From: Actinomadura luzonensis
GTDB lineage: Bacteria > Actinomycetota > Actinomycetes > Streptosporangiales > Streptosporangiaceae
Direction of reading: 5' to 3'
Length of the DNA: 64,000 nt
NCBI RefSeq assembly: GCF_022664455.2
Contig: NZ_JAKRKC020000002.1
Coordinates: 2,666,001 to 2,730,000, forward strand
Part shown: positions 57,065-64,000 of the stretch, in pieces
How the letters are laid out: each line of letters begins with the position of its first letter
How positions within the stretch are numbered: the first letter of the stretch is position 1
Position numbers and translations under genes: made by a program
Notes under the pieces: generated by a model
The model's database searches: none
Told to the model about the DNA's origin: nothing
What the model saw: the letters and a program-made list of their open reading frames with translations, nothing else

Positions 57065-57832
57065 ATGGAGATCCCCGTGCGCGAGGCCACCGACGACGAG
57101 GCGGCCTTCTTCCACGAGCACGGCTGGGTGCGGCTCGGCCGGCTCATCGACCCGGACACCGCCGCCGAGCTGCGCGAGCGCGCCCTCGGTCACCTGCGCG
57201 GCCGGGAACGCGGCAAGCGGAGCCCGGTCGACGAGGCGTTCGGCCAGTCCAGGGACGTCGCCGCGGACGACGAGCGCTTCGCCGCGCTGGCCCTGCACCC
57301 CCGGATGGGCCGCACCGCCGTCCGGCTGCTGCGCGGGGTGCGCGCGGTGCGCGTCCAGGTCACCAATCTGCTGGTGAAGGAGGCGGGCGAGCACGGCGCC
57401 ACCGAGTTCCACCAGGACTTCCCCTGGATGCCGATGGACCGCTCGGCCATGCTCACCGTCTGGCTGGCGCTCGCCGACGTGCCCGCCGACATGGGGTCGC
57501 TGCGCTTCTACAGCGGCTCCCACCGCTTCGGCCTGCTCGGCCGCAGCTTCACCAGGCCCGGCGACGACCAGCTCAGCCAGCACCCCTGGCTGAAGGAGCT
57601 GGAGCTGTCGCCGCCGCTCGACCTCAGGGCCGGCGACGCGACCGCGCACCACGCGCTCACCGTGCACGGCGCGCCCGCCAACCGGCACGACCGGCCGCGG
57701 CTGTCGTTCACCGTCACCTACTTCGACGCCGACGCCCTCTACACCGGCCTGCCGTACGGGCAGACCGACGGGCTCGGGCTGCGGGTCAACCGGCCCTTCG
57801 AGCACGAGAGGTTCCCGTGCCCGCGACCGTGA
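57065..57832 (+). CDS. Phytanoyl-CoA dioxygenase (PhyH) family protein
   Basis: Fe(II)/2-oxoglutarate-dependent oxygenase of 255 residues. Seen: FFHEHGWVRLGRLIDPDTAA, iron motif GATEFHQDFPWMPMDRSAML (H-x-D), LADVPADMGSLRFYSGSH, and the distal His/Arg block AHHALTVHGAPANRHDRPRL. All ligands are present. ATG 57065 lacks a Shine-Dalgarno sequence and may be leaderless. First gene of a coupled operon with phosphotriesterase-like, P450 and SDR genes; substrate unknown. Confidence 0.87.
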   Translation: MEIPVREATDDEAAFFHEHGWVRLGRLIDPDTAAELRERALGHLRGRERGKRSPVDEAFGQSRDVAADDERFAALALHPRMGRTAVRLLRGVRAVRVQVTNLLVKEAGEHGATEFHQDFPWMPMDRSAMLTVWLALADVPADMGSLRFYSGSHRFGLLGRSFTRPGDDQLSQHPWLKELELSPPLDLRAGDATAHHALTVHGAPANRHDRPRLSFTVTYFDADALYTGLPYGQTDGLGLRVNRPFEHERFPCPRP

Positions 57833-58773
57833 GGGGACCGGTCGCCGACCTCGGGGCGACGCTCATGCACGAGCACGTCTTCGGCCTCAGCCCGGAGATC
57901 CTGTGGAACTGGCCGGACATCCCCGAAGGCTGGGACCCCGAGATCCGGGCGCGGGAGGCGGCGGCCAAGCTCGACGCGCTCCAGGCCGAGGGCGTGGACA
58001 CCATCGTGGACCTCACCGTCCCCGGGCTCGGCCGGTACCTGCCCGCCGTGCAGCGGGTGGCCGGGCTGACCGGCGTCAACATCGTCGCCGCGACCGGCTA
58101 CTACACCTACGACGCGCTGCCGCCGTACTTCGCCAACCGGGGGCCGGGCTCGTTGTTCGGCGGGCCGGACCGGCTGGCGGAGTTCTTCGTGCGCGACCTC
58201 ACCGAGGGCATCGGCCGCACCGGCGTCAAGGCCGCCATGCTCAAGTGCGCCTCCGACCACCTCGGCATGACCAAGGGCTGCGAACGGGTGTTCCGGGCGG
58301 TCGCCGAGGCCCACCTGGAGACCGGCGCGCCCATCACCACCCACTCCCACAGCGCCTCCCGGGGCGGGCTGGACCAGCAGCGGCTGCTCACCTCGCTCGG
58401 GGTGGACCCGGAGCGGGTGGTGATCGGGCACGCGGGCGACTCGGCGGACCTCGCCTACCTGGAGGAGCTGCTGGCGGGCGGCTCCTACCTCGGCATGGAC
58501 CGGTTCGGCATCGACACCATCGCGCCGTTCGAGCAGCGCGTCGCGGTGGTGGCCGAGCTGTGCGCGCGCGGGCACGCCGGGCGGCTGGTGCTGGGGCACG
58601 ACTCGTACTGCTTCAACGACCGCTTCGACGCCGACGTCGTACGCCGCCGCCACCCGGACTACCACCTGCTGCACATCCCCCGCGACGTCCTGCCCGAGCT
58701 GCGCAAGCGGGGCGTCACGGACGACCAGATCCACCAGATGCTCGTCGTCAACCCGCGGGAGATCCTCCGATGA
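57817..58773 (+). CDS. Phosphotriesterase-family metallohydrolase, complete metal site
   Basis: 318 residues. Seen: H-x-H in GATLMHEHVFGLSPEIL (residues 18 and 20), the carbamylated-Lys strand AAMLKCASDHLGM, H in APITTHSHSASRGG, I-G-H-x-x-D in VVIGHAGDSADLAYL, and the catalytic Asp in RLVLGHDSYCFNDRF. Such enzymes act as lactonases or phosphotriesterases. GTG start lies 16 bases inside the PhyH gene; its stop overlaps the P450 start by ATGA. Contrast with the degenerate homologue at 34910. Confidence 0.88.
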   Translation: MPATVRGPVADLGATLMHEHVFGLSPEILWNWPDIPEGWDPEIRAREAAAKLDALQAEGVDTIVDLTVPGLGRYLPAVQRVAGLTGVNIVAATGYYTYDALPPYFANRGPGSLFGGPDRLAEFFVRDLTEGIGRTGVKAAMLKCASDHLGMTKGCERVFRAVAEAHLETGAPITTHSHSASRGGLDQQRLLTSLGVDPERVVIGHAGDSADLAYLEELLAGGSYLGMDRFGIDTIAPFEQRVAVVAELCARGHAGRLVLGHDSYCFNDRFDADVVRRRHPDYHLLHIPRDVLPELRKRGVTDDQIHQMLVVNPREILR

Positions 58774-59975
58774 CGCTGCCCCTCACCGGCGACTTCGACG
58801 TCAGCGCGGACTGGCACGTCGCGAACCCGTACCCCTTCCTCGCCCGGCTGCGCCACGAGTCGCCGGTGTTCTGGAGCGAGCACCTGCGGGCCTGCGTGCT
58901 GACCCGCTACGCCGACGTGCGCGCCGCCTACGGCGACCCCCGCCGCTTCTCCTCCCTGGGCTCGCTCACCATCTCGCGCAGCCTGACCGCCGAGACCAGG
59001 GAGAAGCTGGGCGAGCACGGCTCGTTCCTGTCCAGCTTCGTCGCCAACGTGGACCCGCCCGACCACACCCGGCTGCGCCGCTCGGTGTCGCGGGCGTTCA
59101 CGCCGCGCGCGGTCGCAGCCATGGAGGAGACCTTCCGCCGGCTCAACGAGGACCTGCTCGACCGGGTCGCCCCGCGCCGCGCGGCCGACTTCGTCGCCGA
59201 CCTCGGGCACGAGCCGTCCATCAAGCTGACCGCCCGCTTCATCGGGGTGCCCGAGGAGGATGAGGCGTTCGTGCAGGCGCACGTCAAGGACTGGTTCCAG
59301 CTCTTCCTGTCGCCCCAGCCGCCGGCCCGCCAGCTCGACCTGGCCGGCAGCTTCCTCGACTACCTCGCGTACGTGGACCGGCTCGTCGCCGCCCGCGCCG
59401 CGGACCCCCGCGACGACTTCACCTCCCTCATGACCGCGCTCATCGGCGACGAGCTGACCCACCGCGAGGTCGTCGAGCTGATCTCCACGATCCTGCTCGG
59501 CGGCAACGACACCGTCCCCAACCAGCTCGGCAACAGCGTCCTGCGGCTGCTGCGCGAGGGCGCCTGGCCGGTGCCGCCCCCGCTCGCCGGCAACGCCGCC
59601 GAGGAGTGCATGCGCATCGACGGGGCCTCGCTCGGCTCGTTCCGGTACGCCACCGAGGACGTCACCCTGCACGGCGTCACCATCCCGGCCGGGGCGCTGG
59701 TGCTGCTGTCCACCGACTCCGCCGGGCACGACGAGACCGTCTTCCCCGAGCCCGAGCGTTTCCGCATCGACCGGCCCAACGCCGCCGACCACCTCGTGTT
59801 CGGCTACGGCATCCACTTCTGCGTGGGCGCGGCGCTCGGCCGGCTCCAGCTGCGGACCGCGCTGGAGGTGCTCGGCCGCCGGCTGCCGGGGCTGCGGCTG
59901 GTGCCGGGCGAGCCGGTGACGTACCGCAGGTCGCTGGTCGGGCGCGGGCTGACGGCGCTGCGGGTGGAGTGGTGA
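58770..59975 (+). CDS. Cytochrome P450
   Basis: 401 residues, class I bacterial type. Seen: VDPPDHTRLRRSVSRAFTPR (C helix), I-helix oxygen-binding GGNDT in STILLGGNDTVPNQLGN, E-x-x-R in NAAEECMRIDG, R in PERFRIDRPNAADHL, and the heme loop LVFGYGIHFCVGAALGRLQL with the thiolate Cys. It would need ferredoxin and reductase encoded elsewhere. Translationally coupled on both sides (ATGA, GTGA), so it is a core step of the operon. Confidence 0.92.
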   Translation: MTLPLTGDFDVSADWHVANPYPFLARLRHESPVFWSEHLRACVLTRYADVRAAYGDPRRFSSLGSLTISRSLTAETREKLGEHGSFLSSFVANVDPPDHTRLRRSVSRAFTPRAVAAMEETFRRLNEDLLDRVAPRRAADFVADLGHEPSIKLTARFIGVPEEDEAFVQAHVKDWFQLFLSPQPPARQLDLAGSFLDYLAYVDRLVAARAADPRDDFTSLMTALIGDELTHREVVELISTILLGGNDTVPNQLGNSVLRLLREGAWPVPPPLAGNAAEECMRIDGASLGSFRYATEDVTLHGVTIPAGALVLLSTDSAGHDETVFPEPERFRIDRPNAADHLVFGYGIHFCVGAALGRLQLRTALEVLGRRLPGLRLVPGEPVTYRRSLVGRGLTALRVEW

Positions 59976-60778
59976 CGGCCGGGCGGCTCGCCGGGCGGGC
60001 CGGGCTGGTCACCGGGGCCGGGTCGGGGATCGGGGCCGCGTGCGCGCTGCGGCTGGCCGCGGAAGGGGCCCGCGTGGGCGTGCTCGACGTGCGCGGCGAC
60101 GCCGCCGAGGCCACCGCCGCGCTGGTCAGGCAGCGGGGCGGGGACGCGCTCGCGCTGGAGTGCGACGTCTCGGCCGAGAAGCAGGTGGCGGCCGCCGTGG
60201 GGGCGCTGGTGGCCGCGTACGGGCGGGTGGACGTGCTGCACTCCAACGCCGCCGCGCTCGGCGCCGAGGTGTACGGGCGCGACCGGGAGCTGGCCGGCCT
60301 CGACGTCGCCGTCTGGGACCGGACCATGGAGGTCAACCTGCGGGGGGCCATGCTCATGGTCAAGCACGCGGTGCCCGCCATGCCGGACGGCGGGTCGATC
60401 GTGCTCACCTCGTCGGTGTCGGCCTTCACGGGGGACGAGGCGCACGCCGCGTACGGGGCCTCGAAGGCGGCCCTGGTCGGTTTCGCCCGGTACGTCGCGA
60501 CCATGTACGGCGCGCGCGGCATCCGGTGCAACGCGGTCGCGCCGGCGCTCGTCCTGACCCCGGCCGCCGAGCGCGCGCTGTCGCCCGCCCAGCTCGCCGA
60601 CAAGGCCGCCGAGCGGCTGCTGCCGTGGCCGTGCACGGTGGAGGACGTCGCCCACCTGGTCGCCTTCCTGGCCTGCGACGAGAGCCGCTGCCTGACCGGC
60701 CAGACCCTGATCCTCGACTCCGGCACCCTCGCGCACCGCCCCCAGCACGCCATTCAGCGCAGCCGCCTCCTCCCCTGA
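59972..60778 (+). CDS. SDR family NAD(P)-dependent oxidoreductase
   Basis: 268 residues from a GTG overlapping the P450 stop (GTGA). Seen: GRAGLVTGAGSGIGAACALR, VLDVRGDAAEATAAL (Asp for NAD), HSNAAALGAE (variant of NNAG), LTSSVSAFTGDEA with Ser, YGASKAALVGFARYVA (Y-x-x-x-K) and TGQTLILDSG. Probably oxidises the alcohol made by the P450 or PhyH enzyme. Last gene of the operon; its tail RPQHAIQRSRLLP is longer than usual. Confidence 0.88.
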   Translation: MTAGRLAGRAGLVTGAGSGIGAACALRLAAEGARVGVLDVRGDAAEATAALVRQRGGDALALECDVSAEKQVAAAVGALVAAYGRVDVLHSNAAALGAEVYGRDRELAGLDVAVWDRTMEVNLRGAMLMVKHAVPAMPDGGSIVLTSSVSAFTGDEAHAAYGASKAALVGFARYVATMYGARGIRCNAVAPALVLTPAAERALSPAQLADKAAERLLPWPCTVEDVAHLVAFLACDESRCLTGQTLILDSGTLAHRPQHAIQRSRLLP

Positions 60779-60911
60779 GGAGCGCCCCACGGGCAGCGGG
60801 CCGGCTGCGAGGGGGTGGCCGGAAAACGGGAGGTGGCTGAGGCGGGTATGGGGGCAGATTGGGAGGTATGTGGCATTGAGGTGCCTTTGATGCGAAACTC
60901 CGGGAGGTTTC

Positions 60912-61769
60912 ATGGAGCCGGTGGCGGTCGGCCTGGTGGGCGCGGGCCCCTGGGCGCGGATGGCGCACGCGCCGATGCTGGCCAAGGGCCCGCACACCCG
61001 CCTCGCGGGCGTCTGGGCCCGCCGGCCCGAGGCGGCCGCCGAGCTGGGCGCCCCGGTGTACGAACGCGTCGAGGAGCTGTTCGAGCACTGCGAGGCGGTG
61101 GCGTTCTGCGTGCCGCCCGCCGTCCAGGCCGAGCTGGGCGTCCGGGCCGCCCGCGCGGGCAAGGCGCTGCTGCTGGAGAAGCCGCTGGCCGACTCCCTCG
61201 ACGGCGCCCGGCGGCTGGCCGACGCGGTGGCCGAGGCGGGCGTGGCCAGCCAGATGGTGCTCACCCTGCGCTACGCCGTCCAGACCAGGACGTTCCTGGC
61301 CAGGTGCGGCGAGATCCGGCCGTTCGGCGGCCACGCCGCGAACATCTCCGGCGCGCTCCTCGGCGACCACCCCTTCGCCACGCCCTGGCGGCTGGAGCGC
61401 GGCGCGCTGCTCGACGTCGGCCCGCACGTGATCGACCTGCTGGACGCCGCGCTCGGCCGGGTGCGCGGCGTGCGCGCCCACGGCAACCCGCTCGGCTGGG
61501 TCGGGCTGCTGCTGGAGCACGAGGGCGGCGCGGTGTCGGAGGCGTCGCTGTGCATGGCGGCCGTCGGCGACCTGCCGCCCGCCACCTTCGCCGTGTACGG
61601 CCGCACCGGCAACGCCGTCCTGCTGCCGTTCGACGACGACCCCCTCGACGCCATCGCCGAGGAGTTCGCGCGGACCGTCCGCGACGGCGGCGGCCACCCG
61701 CTCGACGCCGCCCACGGCCTGCGCCTGCAGCGGATCGTCGCCGAGGCGGAAGCGCAACTGTCACCTTGA
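60912..61769 (+). CDS. Gfo/Idh/MocA family oxidoreductase
   Basis: 285 residues, NAD(P)-binding sugar-dehydrogenase fold. Seen: VGLVGAGPWARMAHAPMLAK, HTRLAGVWARRPEAAAELG, KALLLEKPLADSLDGARRLA (conserved E-K-P) and LLDVGPHVIDLLDAALGRVR (D-x-G-x-H-x-x-D). GGGAGG lies 4 bases before ATG. It stands 133 bases after the SDR gene, so it may be read separately. The cofactor and catalytic residues are present; substrate unknown. Confidence 0.87.
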   Translation: MEPVAVGLVGAGPWARMAHAPMLAKGPHTRLAGVWARRPEAAAELGAPVYERVEELFEHCEAVAFCVPPAVQAELGVRAARAGKALLLEKPLADSLDGARRLADAVAEAGVASQMVLTLRYAVQTRTFLARCGEIRPFGGHAANISGALLGDHPFATPWRLERGALLDVGPHVIDLLDAALGRVRGVRAHGNPLGWVGLLLEHEGGAVSEASLCMAAVGDLPPATFAVYGRTGNAVLLPFDDDPLDAIAEEFARTVRDGGGHPLDAAHGLRLQRIVAEAEAQLSP

Positions 61770-61789
61770 CGAAGCGGCTCTCCAGAGGA

Positions 61790-61905
61790 TTGATAGCGTT
61801 TGTCCGACGCGCAGTGCGCAGCGAAGTCCGGTGCGAGTCCGGCGCTGTCCCGCAACTGTCATAGCCAGGTCGCCTGCCGCTGCGCTGACGCCATCAACCC
61901 TCGTG
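61790..61905 (+). promoter_or_regulatory. Cobalamin riboswitch
   Basis: Conserved core GTGCGAGTCCGGCGCTGTCC (from 61831) followed by CGCAACTGTC and the B12-box-like AGCCAGGTCGCCTGCC; outer stem GCGCAGCG / CGCTGCGC closes it. Downstream, ACCCT...AGGGT (about 61897-61913) can form an expression hairpin before the start at 61968. It would switch off the B12 importer when cobalamin is plentiful. Confidence 0.9.
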
Positions 61906-61967
61906 GAAAAGGGTGATCCGTCGCTCTTCGCGGGTCTCTCGGTTCCGACAGTGTGAAAGGACTTCTC

Positions 61968-62939
61968 GTGAGGCCCGTACGCACGGCCTTCGCGGGCGCG
62001 CTGCTGGGAACGCTGGTGCTGGCCGGATGCGGCCAGACCGGCGGCACCCCGGCCACCCCGTCCCCCGCCGCCAGCTCCGCCCCCGCCCCCGCCTCCTCCC
62101 AGGCTCCCGCCGCCGCCGGCTTCCCCGTCACCATCGAGGCGGGCAACGGCCAGGTCACCATCGCCAAGAAGCCCGAGCGCATCGTCTCGCTCTCGGCCAC
62201 CCACACCGAGTCCCTGTTCGCCATCGGCGCCGGCCCGCAGGTCGTCGCCGTGGACGACCGCTCGAACTTCCCGCCCGAGGCCCCGCGCACCGACCTGTCC
62301 GGCTTCAAGCCGAACGTCGAGGCCATCGTCGCCAAGAAGCCCGACCTCGTCGTGCTCTCCGACGACCTGGACAAGGTCGTCGCCGAGCTGGGCAAGGTCG
62401 GCGTGCCGGTGCTGCTGGAGCCGGCCGCCAAGACCCTCGACGAGGCGTACGAGGAGATCGCCGAGCTGGGCGCGGCCACCGGCAACAAGGCCAAGGCCGA
62501 CGAGGTCGTCGCCGGCATGAGGACGGCCATGGACAAGCTGGCCGCCGAGGCCCCGAAGGACAAGAAGCTCACCTACTACCACGAGCTCGACCAGACGCCG
62601 TACGCCGCCACGTCCCAGACGTTCATCGGCCAGGTGTACGCCCTGTTCGGCCTGACCAACATCGCCGACAAGGCGCCCGAAGCGGCGGGCGGCTACCCCA
62701 AGCTGTCGGCCGAGTTCGTCGCCCAGGCCGACCCCGACCTGATCTTCCTGGCCGACGTCAAGTGCTGCAAGCAGAGCAAGGAGACGCTGGCCGAGCGGCC
62801 CGGGTGGGCCAAGCTGTCGGCGATCGCCGATGACCGGGTGGTCGAGCTCGACGACGACCTCGCCTCCCGCTGGGGGCCGCGCATCGTGCAGCTCGCCGAG
62901 ACCGTCGGCGCCGCCGTGGCCAAGGCCGGCGCGAGCTGA
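61968..62939 (+). CDS. btuF: Vitamin B12 ABC transporter substrate-binding lipoprotein
   Basis: 323 residues from GTG 61968, with AAAGGA six bases upstream (an upstream GTG at 61953 is less well placed). Seen: signal peptide AFAGALLGTLVLAGCGQ with lipobox Cys near 19, Pro/Ala-rich linker, then PERIVSLSATHTESLFAIGA, KPNVEAIVAKKPDLVVLSDD, and GWAKLSAIADDRVVELDDDL. Binding-protein fold PF01497. The cobalamin riboswitch directly upstream supports the B12 assignment. The pair of cysteines in ADVKCCKQSK is unusual for this family. Confidence 0.88.
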   Translation: MRPVRTAFAGALLGTLVLAGCGQTGGTPATPSPAASSAPAPASSQAPAAAGFPVTIEAGNGQVTIAKKPERIVSLSATHTESLFAIGAGPQVVAVDDRSNFPPEAPRTDLSGFKPNVEAIVAKKPDLVVLSDDLDKVVAELGKVGVPVLLEPAAKTLDEAYEEIAELGAATGNKAKADEVVAGMRTAMDKLAAEAPKDKKLTYYHELDQTPYAATSQTFIGQVYALFGLTNIADKAPEAAGGYPKLSAEFVAQADPDLIFLADVKCCKQSKETLAERPGWAKLSAIADDRVVELDDDLASRWGPRIVQLAETVGAAVAKAGAS

Positions 62940-62941
62940 CC

Positions 62942-63976
62942 GTGACGAGACAGGCCGGCCCGTCGCGGGCCAGACCCCTGTGGGTGGCGGGCGCCCTCGG
63001 CGTGCTGGCCCTGTCCATGATCGCGGGGCTGCTCGGCGGGGCCGCCGACATGTCGCCCTGGCAGGTGGTGCTCCAGGCCGCCGACTGGCTGCCGTTCGTG
63101 CACGCCGACTCGGGGCTCACGCCGGTCGAGCAGGGCCTGCTGTACGAGCTGCGGCTGCCCCGCGTGCTGGTCGCCGCCGTGGTGGGCGGGCTGCTCGCCA
63201 TGGCCGGGGCCGGGTACCAGGGCGTGTTCCGCAACCCGCTCGCCGACCCGTACCTGCTGGGCGCGGCGGCGGGGGCGGGCCTCGCGGCCACGTTCGCGAT
63301 CGTCGCGCTGCCGGCGACGGCGGCGAGCATCCCGGTCGCGGCGTTCGCCGGGGCCGTGGGCGGGGTGCTGCTGGCGTACACGCTCGGCAACACCGCCGGG
63401 CGCTCCGGCGGCACCGCCACGCTGGTGCTGGCCGGGGTGGCGGTGACGTCGTTCCTGACCGCGATCCAGACGTTCGTGCAGCAGTTCAAGGTCGAGGAGC
63501 TGCAGCGCATCTACTCGTGGATCCTCGGCGACGTCGGCGGGGGCTGGGACCAGTTCTTCCTGGTGCTGCCGTACGCCGTGGCCGCCGCCGGGCTGCTCCT
63601 GCTGCACGGGCGCATGCTCGACGTGCTGTCGGTCGGCGACGAGGAGGCCGTCAGCCTCGGCGTGCCCGCCGCCCGGGTGCGGCTGGTCGTGCTGCTGGCG
63701 GCGTCGCTGGCCACGGCGGCGGCGGTGGCGGTGAGCGGGCTCATCGGGTTCGTCGGGATCGTGGTGCCGCACGTGGTGCGGCGGCTGGCGGGCGGCTCGT
63801 ACCGGATCGTGCTGCCGCTGTCGATGATCGGCGGCGCGGCCTTCCTCGTGCTCGCCGACCTGGTCGCGCGCACCGTGCTCGCGCCCGCCGAGCTGCCGAT
63901 CGGCGTGGTGACGATGTTCGTCGGCGCGCCCTTCTTCGTGGGGGTGCTGCGGATGACGCGGCGGACGGGCACGTGA
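62942..63976 (+). CDS. btuC: Vitamin B12 ABC transporter permease
   Basis: 344 residues, FecCD family with ten helices expected. Seen: LYELRLPRVLVAAVVGGLLA, AGAGYQGVFRNPLADPYLLG (coupling motif), RIYSWILGDVGGGWDQFF, VSGLIGFVGIVVPHVVRRLA and the final LPIGVVTMFVGAPFFVGVLR. Starts 3 bases after btuF; its stop overlaps the next start (GTGA). Forms the membrane channel of the B12 importer. Confidence 0.9.
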   Translation: MTRQAGPSRARPLWVAGALGVLALSMIAGLLGGAADMSPWQVVLQAADWLPFVHADSGLTPVEQGLLYELRLPRVLVAAVVGGLLAMAGAGYQGVFRNPLADPYLLGAAAGAGLAATFAIVALPATAASIPVAAFAGAVGGVLLAYTLGNTAGRSGGTATLVLAGVAVTSFLTAIQTFVQQFKVEELQRIYSWILGDVGGGWDQFFLVLPYAVAAAGLLLLHGRMLDVLSVGDEEAVSLGVPAARVRLVVLLAASLATAAAVAVSGLIGFVGIVVPHVVRRLAGGSYRIVLPLSMIGGAAFLVLADLVARTVLAPAELPIGVVTMFVGAPFFVGVLRMTRRTGT

Positions 63977-64000
63977 TCGAGACGCGGGGGCTGAGCGTGC
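63973..64000 (+). CDS. btuD: Start of ABC transporter ATP-binding protein (cut by window end)
   Basis: GTG at 63973 overlaps the btuC stop by 4 bases; the visible codons read VIETRGLSV, the usual first strand of a BtuD/FecE-type ATPase. Only nine codons are inside the window; identity is inferred from operon order. Confidence 0.6.

Noticed and set aside
57065..60778. Full biosynthetic gene cluster
   Set aside because: There are tailoring-type enzymes but no terpene synthase, PKS, NRPS or RiPP precursor in the window, so only an oxidative operon is claimed.
1..64000. CRISPR array or prophage
   Set aside because: No regularly spaced direct repeats of 25-40 bases and no phage structural genes were seen; tandem repeats found are short and coding.

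Overview
The window reads as a high-GC actinomycete chromosome. The best guess is the Streptosporangiales, for example a Nonomuraea-like organism. This is inferred from the almost wholly GC-ending codons, F420-type oxidoreductase families, an IdeR/DmdR-type iron box, the ATPase + XRE + DUF397 regulatory trio, a helicase-associated XPB-like protein and SoxR-type promoters without a soxR gene nearby. Species was not determined.

Positions 1-17740 are accessory catabolism. A GH3 glycosidase (5'-truncated by the window edge) and an SDR are followed by decayed hydrolase genes and a LacI regulator. A long minus-strand aromatic/amide catabolic cluster comes next (12276 down to 4754): amidohydrolase, cupin, cyclase-family hydrolase, FAD monooxygenase, esterase, then two broken genes (intradiol dioxygenase, fumarylacetoacetate hydrolase) and a methylmalonate-semialdehyde dehydrogenase. 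A divergent GntR/FCD gene is the likely regulator. After it come a TetR/SDR divergent pair with paired operators, an alpha/beta hydrolase and a DHA2-type MFS exporter.

Positions 17740-25860 are an insertion-sequence scrap heap beside a tRNA gene. An IS256-type element is split by an IS3-type element, which is itself split by an ISAzo13-type element. A scrambled IS256 relict, a GH51 arabinofuranosidase relict, an IS5-type transposase, an orphan gene and an integrase-core transposase whose reading frame runs through the tRNA lie around it.

Positions 25860-41460 look like ordinary chromosome: LysR, a sodium:solute symporter, a DUF1445 protein, a stand-alone SecY paralogue, a two-component system, an F420-type PPOX protein behind a SoxR-like promoter, a phosphotriesterase homologue with altered metal sites, a GroES-like protein, a nuclease/phosphatase, an M20 peptidase, an FAD oxidoreductase, and a rhodanese/TetR divergent pair.

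Positions 41482-45500 hold an iron-siderophore ABC importer, divergently transcribed around IdeR-like boxes. An IS1634-type element is inserted exactly at the stop codon of its binding protein. Positions 47236-55970 carry the helicase-associated gene, the ATPase/XRE/DUF397 trio, a zinc-finger/maleylpyruvate-isomerase fusion followed by a region-2-only sigma factor, a histidine phosphatase and a quinone oxidoreductase with a second SoxR-like promoter. Positions 56002-60778 hold a divergent F420-type luciferase-like gene and a tight four-gene operon (PhyH-type oxygenase, phosphotriesterase-family hydrolase, P450, SDR), probably an undescribed oxidative pathway. The window ends with a Gfo/Idh gene and a cobalamin-riboswitch-controlled vitamin B12 importer (btuF, btuC, start of btuD).
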